DNA of 64,000 nucleotides from positions 277,525-341,524 of the forward strand of contig NZ_QERF01000004.1 in assembly GCF_003260205.1 (NCBI RefSeq), read 5' to 3'. Origin of the DNA: Winogradskyella tangerina (lineage in GTDB: Bacteria > Bacteroidota > Bacteroidia > Flavobacteriales > Flavobacteriaceae). Below, in pieces: positions 17,615 through 30,105 of the stretch (positions are counted from its first letter, which is position 1; each line of letters begins with the position of its first letter). The notes beneath the pieces were generated by a model. That model worked only from the letters and a program-made list of their open reading frames with translations, was not told the DNA's origin and ran no database searches. The position numbers and the translations under genes were made by a program.

Positions 17615-19846
17615 TTAGAATCTAAATTCCAGTCCTAGGTTAGCACCAAAGGGATGACCAGGTCTTAAGCCTGCAGGAACTCTAGATACAGCATAAGTCT
17701 CATCTAGTAAATTGATAATGTTTCCGGTAAAACTTAAACTTTGTGATAAATGGTACTTGGCCGAAAAGTCAATAATAAAATTTGAAGCCACTAACTCGTT
17801 GCTTGGTATATCTCCTGAACCTGCCAAGGTTCTAAATTCACCATTGTATCGTCCACTCAAATTAAGCTCGTATTTAGAGTGCTCTAACGAAACCATAATA
17901 TTGAATTGATGTGTAGGGATATAAGGCAATTCATCGCCTTCATTAACTTCTCCCCAAATACTTTCATTGCTTCCAAAACTGTTTAAAAATTCAGTATTTG
18001 TAAACGTATAACCAAGCGTTATTGGTAACTTAAAATTAGAGTTGTTTGGTAAAAGTTCATAGTTCAATAAAAGCTCTAAACCACTAACGGCAACTTCACC
18101 AGCATTAAATTGATCTAATGAGCCTGTACCTCCGGTTGCAGCTAAATCACTTCCCAGTAAATTACTGTAATCATTATAGAAACCAACTACTTCACCTCTT
18201 AGTTGCCCAATTGTGAAGCGCGAACCAAGTTCATAATTGATGCTTTCTTCTGGTTCTTCACCTTCTTCACTTCCAGGAGGTGAAAATCCTTTATGTACGC
18301 CTCCAAAAACAGACATATTATTTGAGAATGCATAGTTAAATCCTATTCCCGGAATTAAAATATCGACTTTATTCTCTCTAAAAGCAATATCATTTCCATT
18401 TCTGTTAGGATCATCACTTCCAAAGTTTTCTCTTTGAAGTACAATATTCTCGTAACGTAATCCAGGTGTTAGGGTTAAATTTTTGTATTTCAACTTATAC
18501 ATAGCGTATGAGGCAAATGCTGTTGCACTGCTTATTCTATTTCCTTGTGCACCACGCGGTCCTTCAGAAGTTCTCGTCATTTCTTGGTTGATTATACTAT
18601 AACCATCTTCCCACTGAAAACGGTCTTCTTCATCATAGTGGTAGCGTAATCCAACTTCAAGATCATGAAAAACATTCTCACCATACCAGTGATAATCGAT
18701 TTTAGTCTGAATTCCTTTTGAATAGTAAACTCTGTTGTTGGCTTTCAATAGTAAGGCATCAGCCTCAGAATCTACATCTCCACGAACGATAGCCATGTGG
18801 TCTGCAAACTGATCCGGATTAGCTACAACATTGGCTATACGCTGTCTATCGCCATTAAAAACCACATCATCAAGTTTAAACCAATTTCTCGAGAATTTGT
18901 TATAATATCCATTGGTAGTGATTCTTACATCATTACTGAATTCTAAGGTATGAGTTAACATTAATTGAATCTGCTCGGCAGTCATTCTATCATCTTGTGA
19001 TGAAGCATATCTATCAAATGGAGAAGAAGCAAAATCAGCTTCAGTTAAACCTAAATAGGTTTCGTTAGAACGTTCATCGTAATAGTGAAACTTGGTTTCT
19101 AAAGCTTGTTTTACATTGGCATCTGGGTTTGAGTTGATCCTAAATTTAGCTGTGAATTCGTTAATATCGAACCCGGTATTGCTATTATCAGGTAAATTCT
19201 TGAATCCATTCGAGCCAAAGTTTAAGTACTCTACCATATAACCAAAGTTTTTCTTGCTATCTCCCAGTCTCGCTAATAGTTGTTGGGTGTCGAAAGCTCC
19301 ATAACTTGCTCGAATTTCACCGTTTAATTTATCTGGAATTTGAGCTGAGATCATGTTTATAGCACCACCAGTAGTAAATGGACCAAACTGAACTTGACTA
19401 CTACCTTTCAAAATTTCAACAGCTTGCATTCTTCCTACAGAAGGGAAATAGTAAGCGGCAGGAGCACTGTATGGAGCAGGTGCAATTAAAACACCATCTT
19501 CCATTAAAGTAATCTTTGCGCTTCGTTGAGGTGATGTTCCTCTTAAACTAATATTCGGACGAAGACCAAAACCATCCTCCTCATAAAAGGTAACTCCAGG
19601 TACTGATCTTAAAGCACGGTTTATATCCGTATAACTAAATTTTTTGAGTTCTTCTGGTGAAAGGTAATAGGCGGAACCGGTTCTGTGTCTGGCCACATAT
19701 TTACTTCCGAAAATTTTGTTGGCATCAATAAAAACTTCATCTAGTTTCTGAATTGAATCTTTAGGCTTTTGGTTTTGATTTTCCTGAGAATTTGTAAACG
19801 TTAAACTTGTCAGGCCAAGTAATGTAAGGGCAAATTTTAACTTCAT
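17615..19846 (-). CDS. TonB-dependent outer-membrane receptor, FecA-like
   Basis: A 743-residue outer-membrane gated barrel for import of large or scarce substrates. The signal peptide (about 1-20) is followed by a plug domain (about 35-170) with GLRPNISLRGTSPQRSAKI and LKGSSQVQFGPFTTGGAIN, and then a beta-barrel. The C-terminus ends in the aromatic FRF typical of Omp barrels. The plug sequence resembles ferric-citrate and siderophore receptors of the FecA group. There is no SusD partner, which argues against a glycan system. It has its own promoter and terminator. Iron is a guess from similarity. Confidence 0.88.
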   Translation of the reverse strand: MKLKFALTLLGLTSLTFTNSQENQNQKPKDSIQKLDEVFIDANKIFGSKYVARHRTGSAYYLSPEELKKFSYTDINRALRSVPGVTFYEEDGFGLRPNISLRGTSPQRSAKITLMEDGVLIAPAPYSAPAAYYFPSVGRMQAVEILKGSSQVQFGPFTTGGAINMISAQIPDKLNGEIRASYGAFDTQQLLARLGDSKKNFGYMVEYLNFGSNGFKNLPDNSNTGFDINEFTAKFRINSNPDANVKQALETKFHYYDERSNETYLGLTEADFASSPFDRYASSQDDRMTAEQIQLMLTHTLEFSNDVRITTNGYYNKFSRNWFKLDDVVFNGDRQRIANVVANPDQFADHMAIVRGDVDSEADALLLKANNRVYYSKGIQTKIDYHWYGENVFHDLEVGLRYHYDEEDRFQWEDGYSIINQEMTRTSEGPRGAQGNRISSATAFASYAMYKLKYKNLTLTPGLRYENIVLQRENFGSDDPNRNGNDIAFRENKVDILIPGIGFNYAFSNNMSVFGGVHKGFSPPGSEEGEEPEESINYELGSRFTIGQLRGEVVGFYNDYSNLLGSDLAATGGTGSLDQFNAGEVAVSGLELLLNYELLPNNSNFKLPITLGYTFTNTEFLNSFGSNESIWGEVNEGDELPYIPTHQFNIMVSLEHSKYELNLSGRYNGEFRTLAGSGDIPSNELVASNFIIDFSAKYHLSQSLSFTGNIINLLDETYAVSRVPAGLRPGHPFGANLGLEFRF

Positions 19847-19885
19847 TTATTTAGACTTGTTAAAAATAATAATTTTTTGATGGCG

Positions 19886-19916
19886 CAAAACTAAGGTCTG
19901 AAAATGTATTTTCAAA
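19886..19916 (-). promoter_or_regulatory. Consensus promoter of the TonB receptor gene
   Basis: On the minus strand, TTTG (19916-19913), 19 bp and TAGTTTTG (19893-19886) match the Bacteroidota consensus. They lie about 40 bases upstream of the ATG. No Fur-like palindrome was recognised. Confidence 0.65.
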
Positions 19917-20110
19917 GTTTATTTAGAATAAATAAAAATAAAATTTCAAATCTTTTTGCTTAAAGATTACAAGGATTTGTCATTCAGGATTTTACAAATT
20001 AATGAGTGTCTAAATTCGAAATGTTAAGATTCGAATGATAAATATCTGAGGATATAATCTTTTAATTCAGTTAAGAATCAATTAGGAAGCACTAAGTGAA
20101 ATAAAATCCG

Positions 20111-21613
<1,503 letters not shown>

Positions 21614-21628
21614 TATTTAAAAAAATAA

Positions 21629-21661
21629 AAAAGCAGCATCATTTTGATGCTGCTTTTTTTG
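21629..21661 (+). terminator. Terminator after guaB
   Basis: AAGCAGCATC (21631-21640) pairs perfectly with GATGCTGCTT (21646-21655) around a 5-base loop and is followed by a T-run. Confidence 0.9.
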
Positions 21662-21674
21662 TTTCAGAATAAAA

Positions 21675-21694
21675 TGTTAATGTCATTTTTAACA
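21675..21694 (+). promoter_or_regulatory. Candidate operator upstream of the crtD-cruF-crtY cluster
   Basis: The inverted repeat TGTTAA-N8-TTAACA lies just upstream of the -7 element TATCTTTG (21710-21717), where a -33 element would be. The same half-site, TTAACA, occurs next to a TGTTTAAACA palindrome in front of the MerR/B12 regulator gene at 41141-41160. Control of both by that regulator is inferred only. Confidence 0.35.
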
Positions 21695-21700
21695 GGGTAG

Positions 21701-23200
<1,500 letters not shown>

Positions 23201-23836
23201 ATGATAGATAGAAAGTTTATAAGATATTTATCGATCTTTTTAATTTGGCTATTCTCAATTTCAGGCATTATAGGATTTTTAACTCCTGAATACTCCGAAT
23301 GGTTTTTGAGTATGACGCCATTTAATTTGCTTTTAACCTTCCTAATTATTTTGGTGAATATTGAAAAATTCAAAATTCAAATTCTTATAGCGGTTGCTAT
23401 ACCTTTTTTATTAGGATTTATTACTGAAGGTTTGGGTGTTAACTATGGTCTAATTTTCGGTTCTTATGCTTATGGTGAAAACCTCGGAATTAAACTCTGG
23501 GGAGTGCCCTTAATGATCTGTGTAAATTGGGCACTACTTACTATGGCCTCTGCTGATGTCGCAAAACTTTTTGCCAAGAATATCGTTGTTACTTCCTTGA
23601 TTGGCGCAGCACTAATGACCGGATTAGATGTTGTATTAGAAGTTTCGGCTCCAAGATTTGATTATTGGGAGTTTGAAAACGGAGTGGTTCCGTTACAAAA
23701 TTATATAGGGTGGTTCGCCACAGCTTTTGTAGCGCATTTGGGCTATCAATCATTTAAGATTGAAACTAACAAAGTCATTTCGTTGAATGTGTTAATTTCA
23801 ATTGTTGTATTTTTTACTGTGTTTTTATTCTATTAA
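23201..23836 (+). CDS. cruF: Carotenoid biosynthesis protein, CruF-type gamma-carotene 1'-hydroxylase (hydratase)
   Basis: This is a 211-residue integral membrane protein with about six or seven helices. The conserved core reads TEGLGVNYGLIFGSYAYGE, WGVPLMICVNWALL and ALMTGLDVVLEVSAPRFDYWEFENG, the pattern of the DUF422/CruF family. That family hydrates the acyclic psi end of gamma-carotene to give a 1'-hydroxy group. It lies between crtD and crtY with no intergenic bases, indicating coupled translation. The chemistry is inferred from the family and neighbours. Confidence 0.82.
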   Translation: MIDRKFIRYLSIFLIWLFSISGIIGFLTPEYSEWFLSMTPFNLLLTFLIILVNIEKFKIQILIAVAIPFLLGFITEGLGVNYGLIFGSYAYGENLGIKLWGVPLMICVNWALLTMASADVAKLFAKNIVVTSLIGAALMTGLDVVLEVSAPRFDYWEFENGVVPLQNYIGWFATAFVAHLGYQSFKIETNKVISLNVLISIVVFFTVFLFY

Positions 23837-24976
23837 ATGACGAAATACGATTATATCATTTTAGGTGCAGGAGCATCGGGTTTAATGCTGGCATACCGCA
23901 TGGCGCAGGACAGCTTTTTTGATGATAAATCTATTTTGATCATTGATCGGGTAAGAGACAAGGGCAATGACAGAACCTGGTGCTATTGGGAAAATGGTGA
24001 AGGCGAATGGGATCATATATTAACCAAAACCTGGCCCAAAATTTTCTTCGGAAGTGAAAAATATTCAGATACTATTGAAATTGCTCCATACAGCTACAAA
24101 ATGATTAGTAGCGAAAATTTCTACGATGCACTCTGGAAAGTTATTTCGAAAAAATCTAATATTACTTTTATTGAGAGCGCTGTAAAAAGTTTTAATGAGC
24201 ACAAGGATAGCGTTGAAGTCATAACAGATAAAGAACATCTAACATGTGGCAAGTTATTTAATAGTATTGCTAAACCTGACCTCTATATTAAGCAGAAAAA
24301 ATATCCGGTTTTACAGCAGCATTTTCTTGGGTGGTTTGTTAAAACAAAAGAGGAGGTTTTTGATGATTCCATAGCCACTTTTATGGATTTTACAATTGCT
24401 CAAAAAGGTAATACACGATTTATGTATGTATTGCCAATGGACAAAAAAACAGCACTCTTCGAATACACGCTTTTTTCGCAAGATTTACTTGAACGCTCAG
24501 AATACGAGGATGCCATAAAACAATATCTTTCAGAAAGAAATATTTCAGACTATGAGATCATCGAAAAAGAAATGGGCTCAATTCCTATGACCTCATTTAA
24601 GTTTTTCAAACTAGACTCCAAACATATTCTAAACATTGGTACTGCTGGTGGTTGGACTAAAGCCAGTACAGGCTACACCTTTAGAAACACCACTAAAAAA
24701 ACAGAAAAACTCCTTTCATTTTTGAAACAAGAGCAAGATCTATCAAAATTCAATAGAATGACGAAGTTCTGGTATTACGACCTTCTTTTTTTAGATGTTC
24801 TTTATAAGTATAATAAGGAAGGCGCTAATCTTTTTGCCTCAATGTTTAGAAAGGGAAATACAAATACAATTTTTAAATTTCTAGATGAGGAATCGAGTGT
24901 AATCGAAGATCTAAAAATCATTACATCCGTACCGTCAAAACGCTTTATTCAGTCGCTCTTGAAGCGCGTGTTTTAA
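23837..24976 (+). CDS. crtY: Lycopene cyclase, CrtY family
   Basis: This flavoprotein cyclase forms beta-ionone rings on lycopene. It has an N-terminal nucleotide-binding motif (YDYIILGAGASGLMLAYR), the RTWCYWENGEGEWD motif typical of bacterial CrtY, the MDFTIAQKGNTRFMYVLPM region and TAGGWTKASTGYTFRN. At 379 residues it is of normal length. With CruF alongside, one end is probably cyclised and the other hydrated. Its 3' end overlaps the convergent gene at 24973 by four bases, and no terminator is visible there. Confidence 0.88.
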   Translation: MTKYDYIILGAGASGLMLAYRMAQDSFFDDKSILIIDRVRDKGNDRTWCYWENGEGEWDHILTKTWPKIFFGSEKYSDTIEIAPYSYKMISSENFYDALWKVISKKSNITFIESAVKSFNEHKDSVEVITDKEHLTCGKLFNSIAKPDLYIKQKKYPVLQQHFLGWFVKTKEEVFDDSIATFMDFTIAQKGNTRFMYVLPMDKKTALFEYTLFSQDLLERSEYEDAIKQYLSERNISDYEIIEKEMGSIPMTSFKFFKLDSKHILNIGTAGGWTKASTGYTFRNTTKKTEKLLSFLKQEQDLSKFNRMTKFWYYDLLFLDVLYKYNKEGANLFASMFRKGNTNTIFKFLDEESSVIEDLKIITSVPSKRFIQSLLKRVF

Positions 24977-25212
24977 TCATTCGAATATACCTGACCGCGA
25001 TGAGGTTTTAGTGCGTCTCTAATCGGCTTCATTTCAGATTCATCGACTACCAAAAAAGCAATGCTGTGCATCTCACTATAGGTTTCTATACCTGTAATGT
25101 TAATTTGAAGCGCATTAAGGTTGATGTATTCTTTCAGATGGATAAGATGGTGCTCCGCAGTTTTTTGACTCGCCGGACCTCTAAAATCCCAGATCAATTT
25201 TAATTTACGCAT
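24973..25212 (-). CDS. Small conserved-looking protein of unknown function
   Basis: A 79-residue cytoplasmic protein beginning MRKLKLIWDFRGP. It contains AEHHLIHLKEYINLN and a C-terminal half (HSIAFLVVDESEMKPIRDALKPH) that suggests a small alpha/beta fold of the ferredoxin-like kind, though no family is recognised with certainty. The ATG at 25212 is preferred to an in-frame TTG at 25239. Its start overlaps the end of the upstream SRPBCC gene by eight bases, so the two are coupled. Confidence 0.7.
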   Translation of the reverse strand: MRKLKLIWDFRGPASQKTAEHHLIHLKEYINLNALQINITGIETYSEMHSIAFLVVDESEMKPIRDALKPHRGQVYSND

Positions 25213-25660
25213 TTGCAACTGAGGCGCCGTTTTCGGCAAAATTTTTAAAGTTAGTCATGTAAGTTTTGGTTTGCTTTTTGAAAGCTCTGGGCATAAAAAA
25301 CAACATCGCGTTCATAGCAAAATTAGTCGGTTGATATTCATTTTTACAAGTCCATTTTGTATGACCTTCAGCAGTTTCAACAAAATAGTTTTGCTGTATG
25401 TTTCTTATACCTTTTGTATGATATGTTGCATGAAACTCCTCAGGGAAATTTTGTTTCGTAATAATTTCAATGACTTCAATTTTACGCTTGCCAAAATCGT
25501 AGTTTAATTTCATCTTGGCGCCAAATTGCCCTGGTGTCCCTGAAATATGCTCCGCGCTTACTAAGCCCTCCTGCCAATGTTTCATATTGTCTGTAGAATC
25601 CATACATTTTATCACTTCATTGAGCGATTTCTTAATGATGATTTCGGTGGTATATTTCAT
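25205..25660 (-). CDS. SRPBCC (START/Bet v1-like) family protein
   Basis: A 151-residue protein with the helix-grip pattern of SRPBCC proteins. The opening is KYTTEIIIKKSLNEVIKCMDS with a following MKHWQEGLVSAEHISG, the central strands include GAKMKLNYDFGKRKIEVIE, and a long C-terminal helix ends the protein. Such proteins bind hydrophobic ligands, but no ligand can be predicted. It lies just downstream of the carotenoid cluster on the opposite strand and is coupled to a small unknown gene. A link to carotenoids is possible but unsupported. Confidence 0.8.
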   Translation of the reverse strand: MKYTTEIIIKKSLNEVIKCMDSTDNMKHWQEGLVSAEHISGTPGQFGAKMKLNYDFGKRKIEVIEIITKQNFPEEFHATYHTKGIRNIQQNYFVETAEGHTKWTCKNEYQPTNFAMNAMLFFMPRAFKKQTKTYMTNFKNFAENGASVANA

Positions 25661-25798
25661 GCTTAAAAAACGATTACAAATAAATATAATAAAAGTGCGA
25701 ATACTAACTCTAAAATATCGACGTTTCTACCATTTTAGATGCTGTAAGCATTAAAATACCTTAGTAATTTGATTCGAAATTATGATAGGACTTCAGCT

Positions 25799-25827
25799 TG
25801 TAAAATAGGCGATTTGTGTTATTTTTG
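25799..25827 (+). promoter_or_regulatory. Promoter of the periplasmic prolyl-isomerase operon
   Basis: TTG (25799-25801), 18 bp and TATTTTTG (25820-25827) approximate the Bacteroidota consensus. They lie about 60 bases before the first ATG. Confidence 0.55.
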
Positions 25828-25886
25828 CTCAATTCGCAATTTCATGTAGAATCCTGCAAGGGATGTTGACCTAACATAGAAAACAT

Positions 25887-27839
25887 ATGAAAATGAAAAC
25901 TAATTTTAAATGGTTGTTTTTAGCCTTATTTGCGCTAAATTTTTCTTTTTCTCAAGAGAAAGATGAAATCCTCTTAACTGTTGATGGTGAACCAATTTTA
26001 ACTTCTGAATTTTTAAGAGTTTACAACAAGAATTTAGATTTGGTAAAGGATGAAAGTCAAAAGGATGTAGATGGCTATTTAAAGCTCTTTACTGAATACC
26101 AGTTGAAATTGAAAGAGGCTAAACGTCTAAAGTTGGATGAAGATACAAAGTACTTACGCGAGTTTCAACAGTATAAAAGACAACTTACAAAAAATTACCT
26201 ATCAGAAAATAAAGTCACTGATGCTCTTGTGCAAGAAGCCTACGATCGCAGTATAATTGACCTTAATGCTTCACATGTCTTAGTAAGGTTAGACGAAAGT
26301 ACATCAGATACCTTAGCGGCCTATAACCAGATACTAAAATTAAGAGATCGTTTTTTAAATGAAGGGTTCGATGCTTTAAGAGCAGATGTTCACAACGGAC
26401 AAAGCATATTTGTTGAGGACCTTGGTTATTTCTCGGCCTTTAAAATGGTTTATGATTTTGAAACTGCGGCCTACAATACGCCTAAAGGCGAAATTTCAAT
26501 GCCGTTTAGAACACAGTTTGGCTATCATGTTGTAAAAATTAATGATAGACGCCAATCGCGTGGGACAGTAACGGCAGCTCATATTATGATTGCCTTACAG
26601 CAAAAAGATTCAACCATAGATCCAGAAGAACGTATTAAAGATATCTATAAAAAAATTCAGCAAGGTGAGAGCTTTGCCTCTCTGGCCAAACAATTTTCTG
26701 ATGATAAAAGTTCTGCAAAAAACGGAGGTAAGTTGGCACCATTTAAAAGTGGACAGTTAAGTTCTATAGAGTTTGAAGACCAAGCCTTTGGTTTAGCTGA
26801 AAATGGCGATATGAGCGCACCCTTCAAAACGGCTTATGGTTGGCATATTGTAAAGCGCATTGATCTAGAACCAAACCCATCGTTTGAGGTTCAAAAACCT
26901 CAATTAGAAAGTAAGGTTAAACGAGATACGAGGTCTAAACTTATTAATACGGCGATGGTTAAGGAACTAAAATCACGCTATGATATCGTTGAAAATTTAG
27001 AGTCTAAGACTTATTTTGAATCCATTTTAACGGATGATTTCTTCAGACGTGCTTGGAAGCTTCCAGAGGGACTTGAAGCTGAAAAAACATTGTTTTCTAT
27101 CAATAATAAAAAGGTTACCTACAACGATTTTGGGAAGCACCTATTCTCAATTCAACGTGCTTATAACGGTAGAAAAACTTCATTTACTAATGTGATCGAA
27201 AGAGAGTATGAGAAGTATTTCGAGCGAGAGATCCTTCAGTTTAGAGAGGAAAATCTAGAATTCGAAAATGAAGAATTTGCCAATATCCTCAAGGAATATA
27301 GAGATGGTCTATTGTTATTTGAATTAATGGAAAAGGAAGTTTGGAACAGAGCATCAAAAGATTCGACGGGGTTAGAGCAATTCTATCAAAAGCATAAATC
27401 CAACTACCGATGGAATGATAGAGTAGAGGTTTTAATGGCTTCAACGGCAGACCAGTCTATCGCAGAGCGCGTATTGAAGATGATGCAAAATGGTAAAGCT
27501 AAGGAAGAGATTGAGGCCGAATTAAATTCAGAAGCGAAAAAGAACATCATATTTACTAGTGGAGTTTTTGATCTTAATGATAATAAGCTCCCAACTAGCT
27601 TACGTTTCGAAAAGGGGATTGATAAAATATATGAACACAACGACGCGTTTCATGTAATAGAGGTAATTAATACCTTGCCAGCAGGCGATAAAACGCTTGA
27701 AGAAGCTAGAGGTAATGTGGTAAATGATTATCAGACCCAAATCGAAAATGATTGGCTTAAAGGACTGTATGGTCGCTTTGAGGTTGAAGTGAATAAAAAA
27801 GCACTAAAGGCCGTAAAATCGAAAATTAACAATCAATAA
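25887..27839 (+). CDS. Periplasmic peptidyl-prolyl cis-trans isomerase with two parvulin domains
   Basis: This envelope foldase has a signal peptide (about 1-22, ending FSFSQ) and an N-terminal SurA-like chaperone region. Two parvulin domains follow, the first at about 128-220 (NASHVLVRLDE through FRTQFGYHVVKI) and the second at about 230-325 (AAHIMIALQQK through FKTAYGWHIVKRID). A long C-terminal chaperone-like region ends at residue 650. It is the first gene of a four-gene operon of secretory foldases and a MoxR ATPase. Clients are probably outer-membrane or type IX cargo proteins, which is inference. Confidence 0.9.
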   Translation: MKMKTNFKWLFLALFALNFSFSQEKDEILLTVDGEPILTSEFLRVYNKNLDLVKDESQKDVDGYLKLFTEYQLKLKEAKRLKLDEDTKYLREFQQYKRQLTKNYLSENKVTDALVQEAYDRSIIDLNASHVLVRLDESTSDTLAAYNQILKLRDRFLNEGFDALRADVHNGQSIFVEDLGYFSAFKMVYDFETAAYNTPKGEISMPFRTQFGYHVVKINDRRQSRGTVTAAHIMIALQQKDSTIDPEERIKDIYKKIQQGESFASLAKQFSDDKSSAKNGGKLAPFKSGQLSSIEFEDQAFGLAENGDMSAPFKTAYGWHIVKRIDLEPNPSFEVQKPQLESKVKRDTRSKLINTAMVKELKSRYDIVENLESKTYFESILTDDFFRRAWKLPEGLEAEKTLFSINNKKVTYNDFGKHLFSIQRAYNGRKTSFTNVIEREYEKYFEREILQFREENLEFENEEFANILKEYRDGLLLFELMEKEVWNRASKDSTGLEQFYQKHKSNYRWNDRVEVLMASTADQSIAERVLKMMQNGKAKEEIEAELNSEAKKNIIFTSGVFDLNDNKLPTSLRFEKGIDKIYEHNDAFHVIEVINTLPAGDKTLEEARGNVVNDYQTQIENDWLKGLYGRFEVEVNKKALKAVKSKINNQ

Positions 27840-27845
27840 TTTTAG

Positions 27846-28697
27846 TTGAAAAAAGCATACGTATTCATATGGATTTGTGGTTGTTTGTTGAGTTGCGACT
27901 TCTTCAAAAAAACTGATGATCGCGAACCTATAGCGAGAGTTAACGATACGTATTTATATAAGGAAGACGTTGCTGATTTAGTTCCTGAAGGCGCAAGTGA
28001 AGCAGACAGTCTCGTAATTGTAAATGCTTATATCAACCGTTGGGCGCGTCAGTTACTACTAATGGATGGTGCGCTTTTAAATCTTCCAGAGGAAAAGCAA
28101 GAAGAATTTTCAAAATTGATCGATCAGTACAAAAATGATCTTTACACCAAAGCCTATCTCGAAAGATTAGTTAAAAAGAACATTGATACTGTTGTAGATA
28201 TTGAAGAGTCAAAGGTGTTTTATGAAGCTAACAAAGAGTCCTTCAAACTTAATGACGACTTGCTACAATTACGCTATATCAGCTTGCCTTTAAATCCGAT
28301 TGATCTAGATACTATTACGAAAAGATTCAAACGTTTTGAACCAAAAGACAAGCGATATTTGGATTCTATTTCCTTACAGTTTAAGTCTTATTCTTTAAAT
28401 GATTCCCTTTGGGTTAAGTTTAACCAAGTTGTGGATAAAGTGCCTGTTATTAAGCCTGAAAGTAAAGACCAACTGTTAAAAAAATCTAATTTCTTACAGC
28501 TCAAAGATTCATTAAACCTATATTTGATGCAAGTTAATGACATACGACTTCAGAATGATTATGCCCCTTTGGAGTATGTTCAAAGATCTATAAAACAGAT
28601 TGTCATTAATAAGCGAAAGTTAGAGCTTATCAAACAACTCGAAAATGATATTTCAAAAGATGCGATTAAAAATAAAAAGTTTGAAATCTATAATTAA
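27846..28697 (+). CDS. Putative lipoprotein related to SurA-type foldases, TTG start
   Basis: A 283-residue lipoprotein whose signal peptide MKKAYVFIWICGCLLSC ends in a lipobox with Cys17. No ATG precedes this signal peptide in frame, so the TTG at 27846 is the likely start. The mature part begins IARVNDTYLYKEDVADLVP, like the N-terminal segment of SurA/PpiD chaperones, and is otherwise charged and helical with no parvulin domain. It lies between two parvulin genes, six bases after the first, and may be a catalytic-domain-less partner. Confidence 0.75.
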   Translation: MKKAYVFIWICGCLLSCDFFKKTDDREPIARVNDTYLYKEDVADLVPEGASEADSLVIVNAYINRWARQLLLMDGALLNLPEEKQEEFSKLIDQYKNDLYTKAYLERLVKKNIDTVVDIEESKVFYEANKESFKLNDDLLQLRYISLPLNPIDLDTITKRFKRFEPKDKRYLDSISLQFKSYSLNDSLWVKFNQVVDKVPVIKPESKDQLLKKSNFLQLKDSLNLYLMQVNDIRLQNDYAPLEYVQRSIKQIVINKRKLELIKQLENDISKDAIKNKKFEIYN

Positions 28698-30102
28698 ACT
28701 CTTCAGTCTTTCTTGTTTCCTATTCGTTGGTTTCGTCAACGGACAAGAGATTATACCGGATGATGTTCCTATTAAAAAAGAAAAAGATAGTGTGATAAAC
28801 AAAACACGCATCAAGGCTGATGGCGTTGCTGCAGTAGTTGGAGATTTTATTGTGTTAGAGTCTGACCTAGACCGAGAAATTGCACAATTAGAAGCCCAAG
28901 GCGCAGATTTGAGTGGCGTTACACGTTGCGAACTTTTTGGTAGTTTATTAGAGAAGAAATTATATGCACATCAGGCAATTCAAGATAGTATCATTGTCAA
29001 TGAATTGTATATCCAATCTCTTGTAGAACAGCAGATTCAGGGTATCCTTGCGCAAACTCAAGGCGATATGCAAGGCTTGTTGAATTTCTATAAGAAAGAG
29101 TCAGAACAGGCGCTTCGAGATGAAATGTACGAGATCAATAAGAATGGTTATCTGGCACAGGAAATGCAAAAGAAAGTGATCGACGGTGTTGAGGTAACAC
29201 CTGAAGAGGTTAGAACTTTTTTTAACGATATTCCTAAGGATGAAAGACCAACATTTGGTACGGAACTAAAGGTAGCTCAGATCGTAATTATACCTAAAGT
29301 AACTGATGAGGCAAAGCAAGAAGTCATTGATAAATTGAAGGGCTTTAAACGTGATGTTGAAGAAAATGGAGCAAGTTTTATCACCAAAGCACTCTTTTAT
29401 TCTGAGGATATGGGCTCTAAAAATAACGGAGGTTTGTTACCAACCATGAACAGAAAACGCCCTCGAATGGTTAAAGAATTTAGAGATGTAGCATTCAATC
29501 TCCAAGAAGGTGAAATCTCAGATCCGTTTGAAACAGACTTTGGTTATCATATCATCTATCTTGAAAAGATTCGAGGTCAGGAATACGATGTAAGACATAT
29601 TTTACTGCGTCCTGAAGTGACTCCTGATGCCTTAAAAGAAGCAAGAGACAAAATTGATAAGGTTAGAGATTTAATAGTTTCAGGAAAAGTTTCCTTTGCC
29701 GATGCTGCCTTAGAATTTAGTGATGAAGAAGAAACGAAATATGAAGGTGGTCAGCTTACCAATCCTACGACGCAAGATTTTAATTTTGAATTGACTAAGA
29801 TGGATACAGAAATGTACACTCAGATTCAAGGCCTGAAAGATGGCGAGATCAGTGAGGTCATTCAAGATGAAGACCGAATTAATGCTTACAAATTCAAGAT
29901 TATGACGGTGACCGATAGAATCGACGATCATGAAGCTGATTTTTCTAGAGATTATCTTAAAATAAAAGAATTAGCACTTCAAGATAAACAAGTGAGAGCT
30001 ATTGAAAAATGGCAAAAAGAAGTCATTCTTGAGACTTATGTAAAAATCAACGGTGTGTATAGAGACTGTGATTATCAAAGTAATTGGTTAAAAACACAAT
30101 AA
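28681..30102 (+). CDS. SurA-like periplasmic peptidyl-prolyl isomerase
   Basis: This periplasmic chaperone has a SurA N-domain (ADGVAAVVGDFIVLESDLDREI) and two parvulin-type domains, about residues 195-295 (ELKVAQIVIIPK through FETDFGYHIIYLEK) and 300-400 (DVRHILLRPE onward). The TTG at 28681 starts a clean signal peptide (MKSIIKLFSLSCFLFVGFVNGQ) and gives 473 residues. In-frame ATGs at 28645 and 28660 are possible but place a charged extension before the signal peptide. The chosen start overlaps the preceding gene by 17 bases. It probably assists outer-membrane protein folding. Confidence 0.88.
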   Translation: MKSIIKLFSLSCFLFVGFVNGQEIIPDDVPIKKEKDSVINKTRIKADGVAAVVGDFIVLESDLDREIAQLEAQGADLSGVTRCELFGSLLEKKLYAHQAIQDSIIVNELYIQSLVEQQIQGILAQTQGDMQGLLNFYKKESEQALRDEMYEINKNGYLAQEMQKKVIDGVEVTPEEVRTFFNDIPKDERPTFGTELKVAQIVIIPKVTDEAKQEVIDKLKGFKRDVEENGASFITKALFYSEDMGSKNNGGLLPTMNRKRPRMVKEFRDVAFNLQEGEISDPFETDFGYHIIYLEKIRGQEYDVRHILLRPEVTPDALKEARDKIDKVRDLIVSGKVSFADAALEFSDEEETKYEGGQLTNPTTQDFNFELTKMDTEMYTQIQGLKDGEISEVIQDEDRINAYKFKIMTVTDRIDDHEADFSRDYLKIKELALQDKQVRAIEKWQKEVILETYVKINGVYRDCDYQSNWLKTQ

Positions 30103-30105
30103 CAT

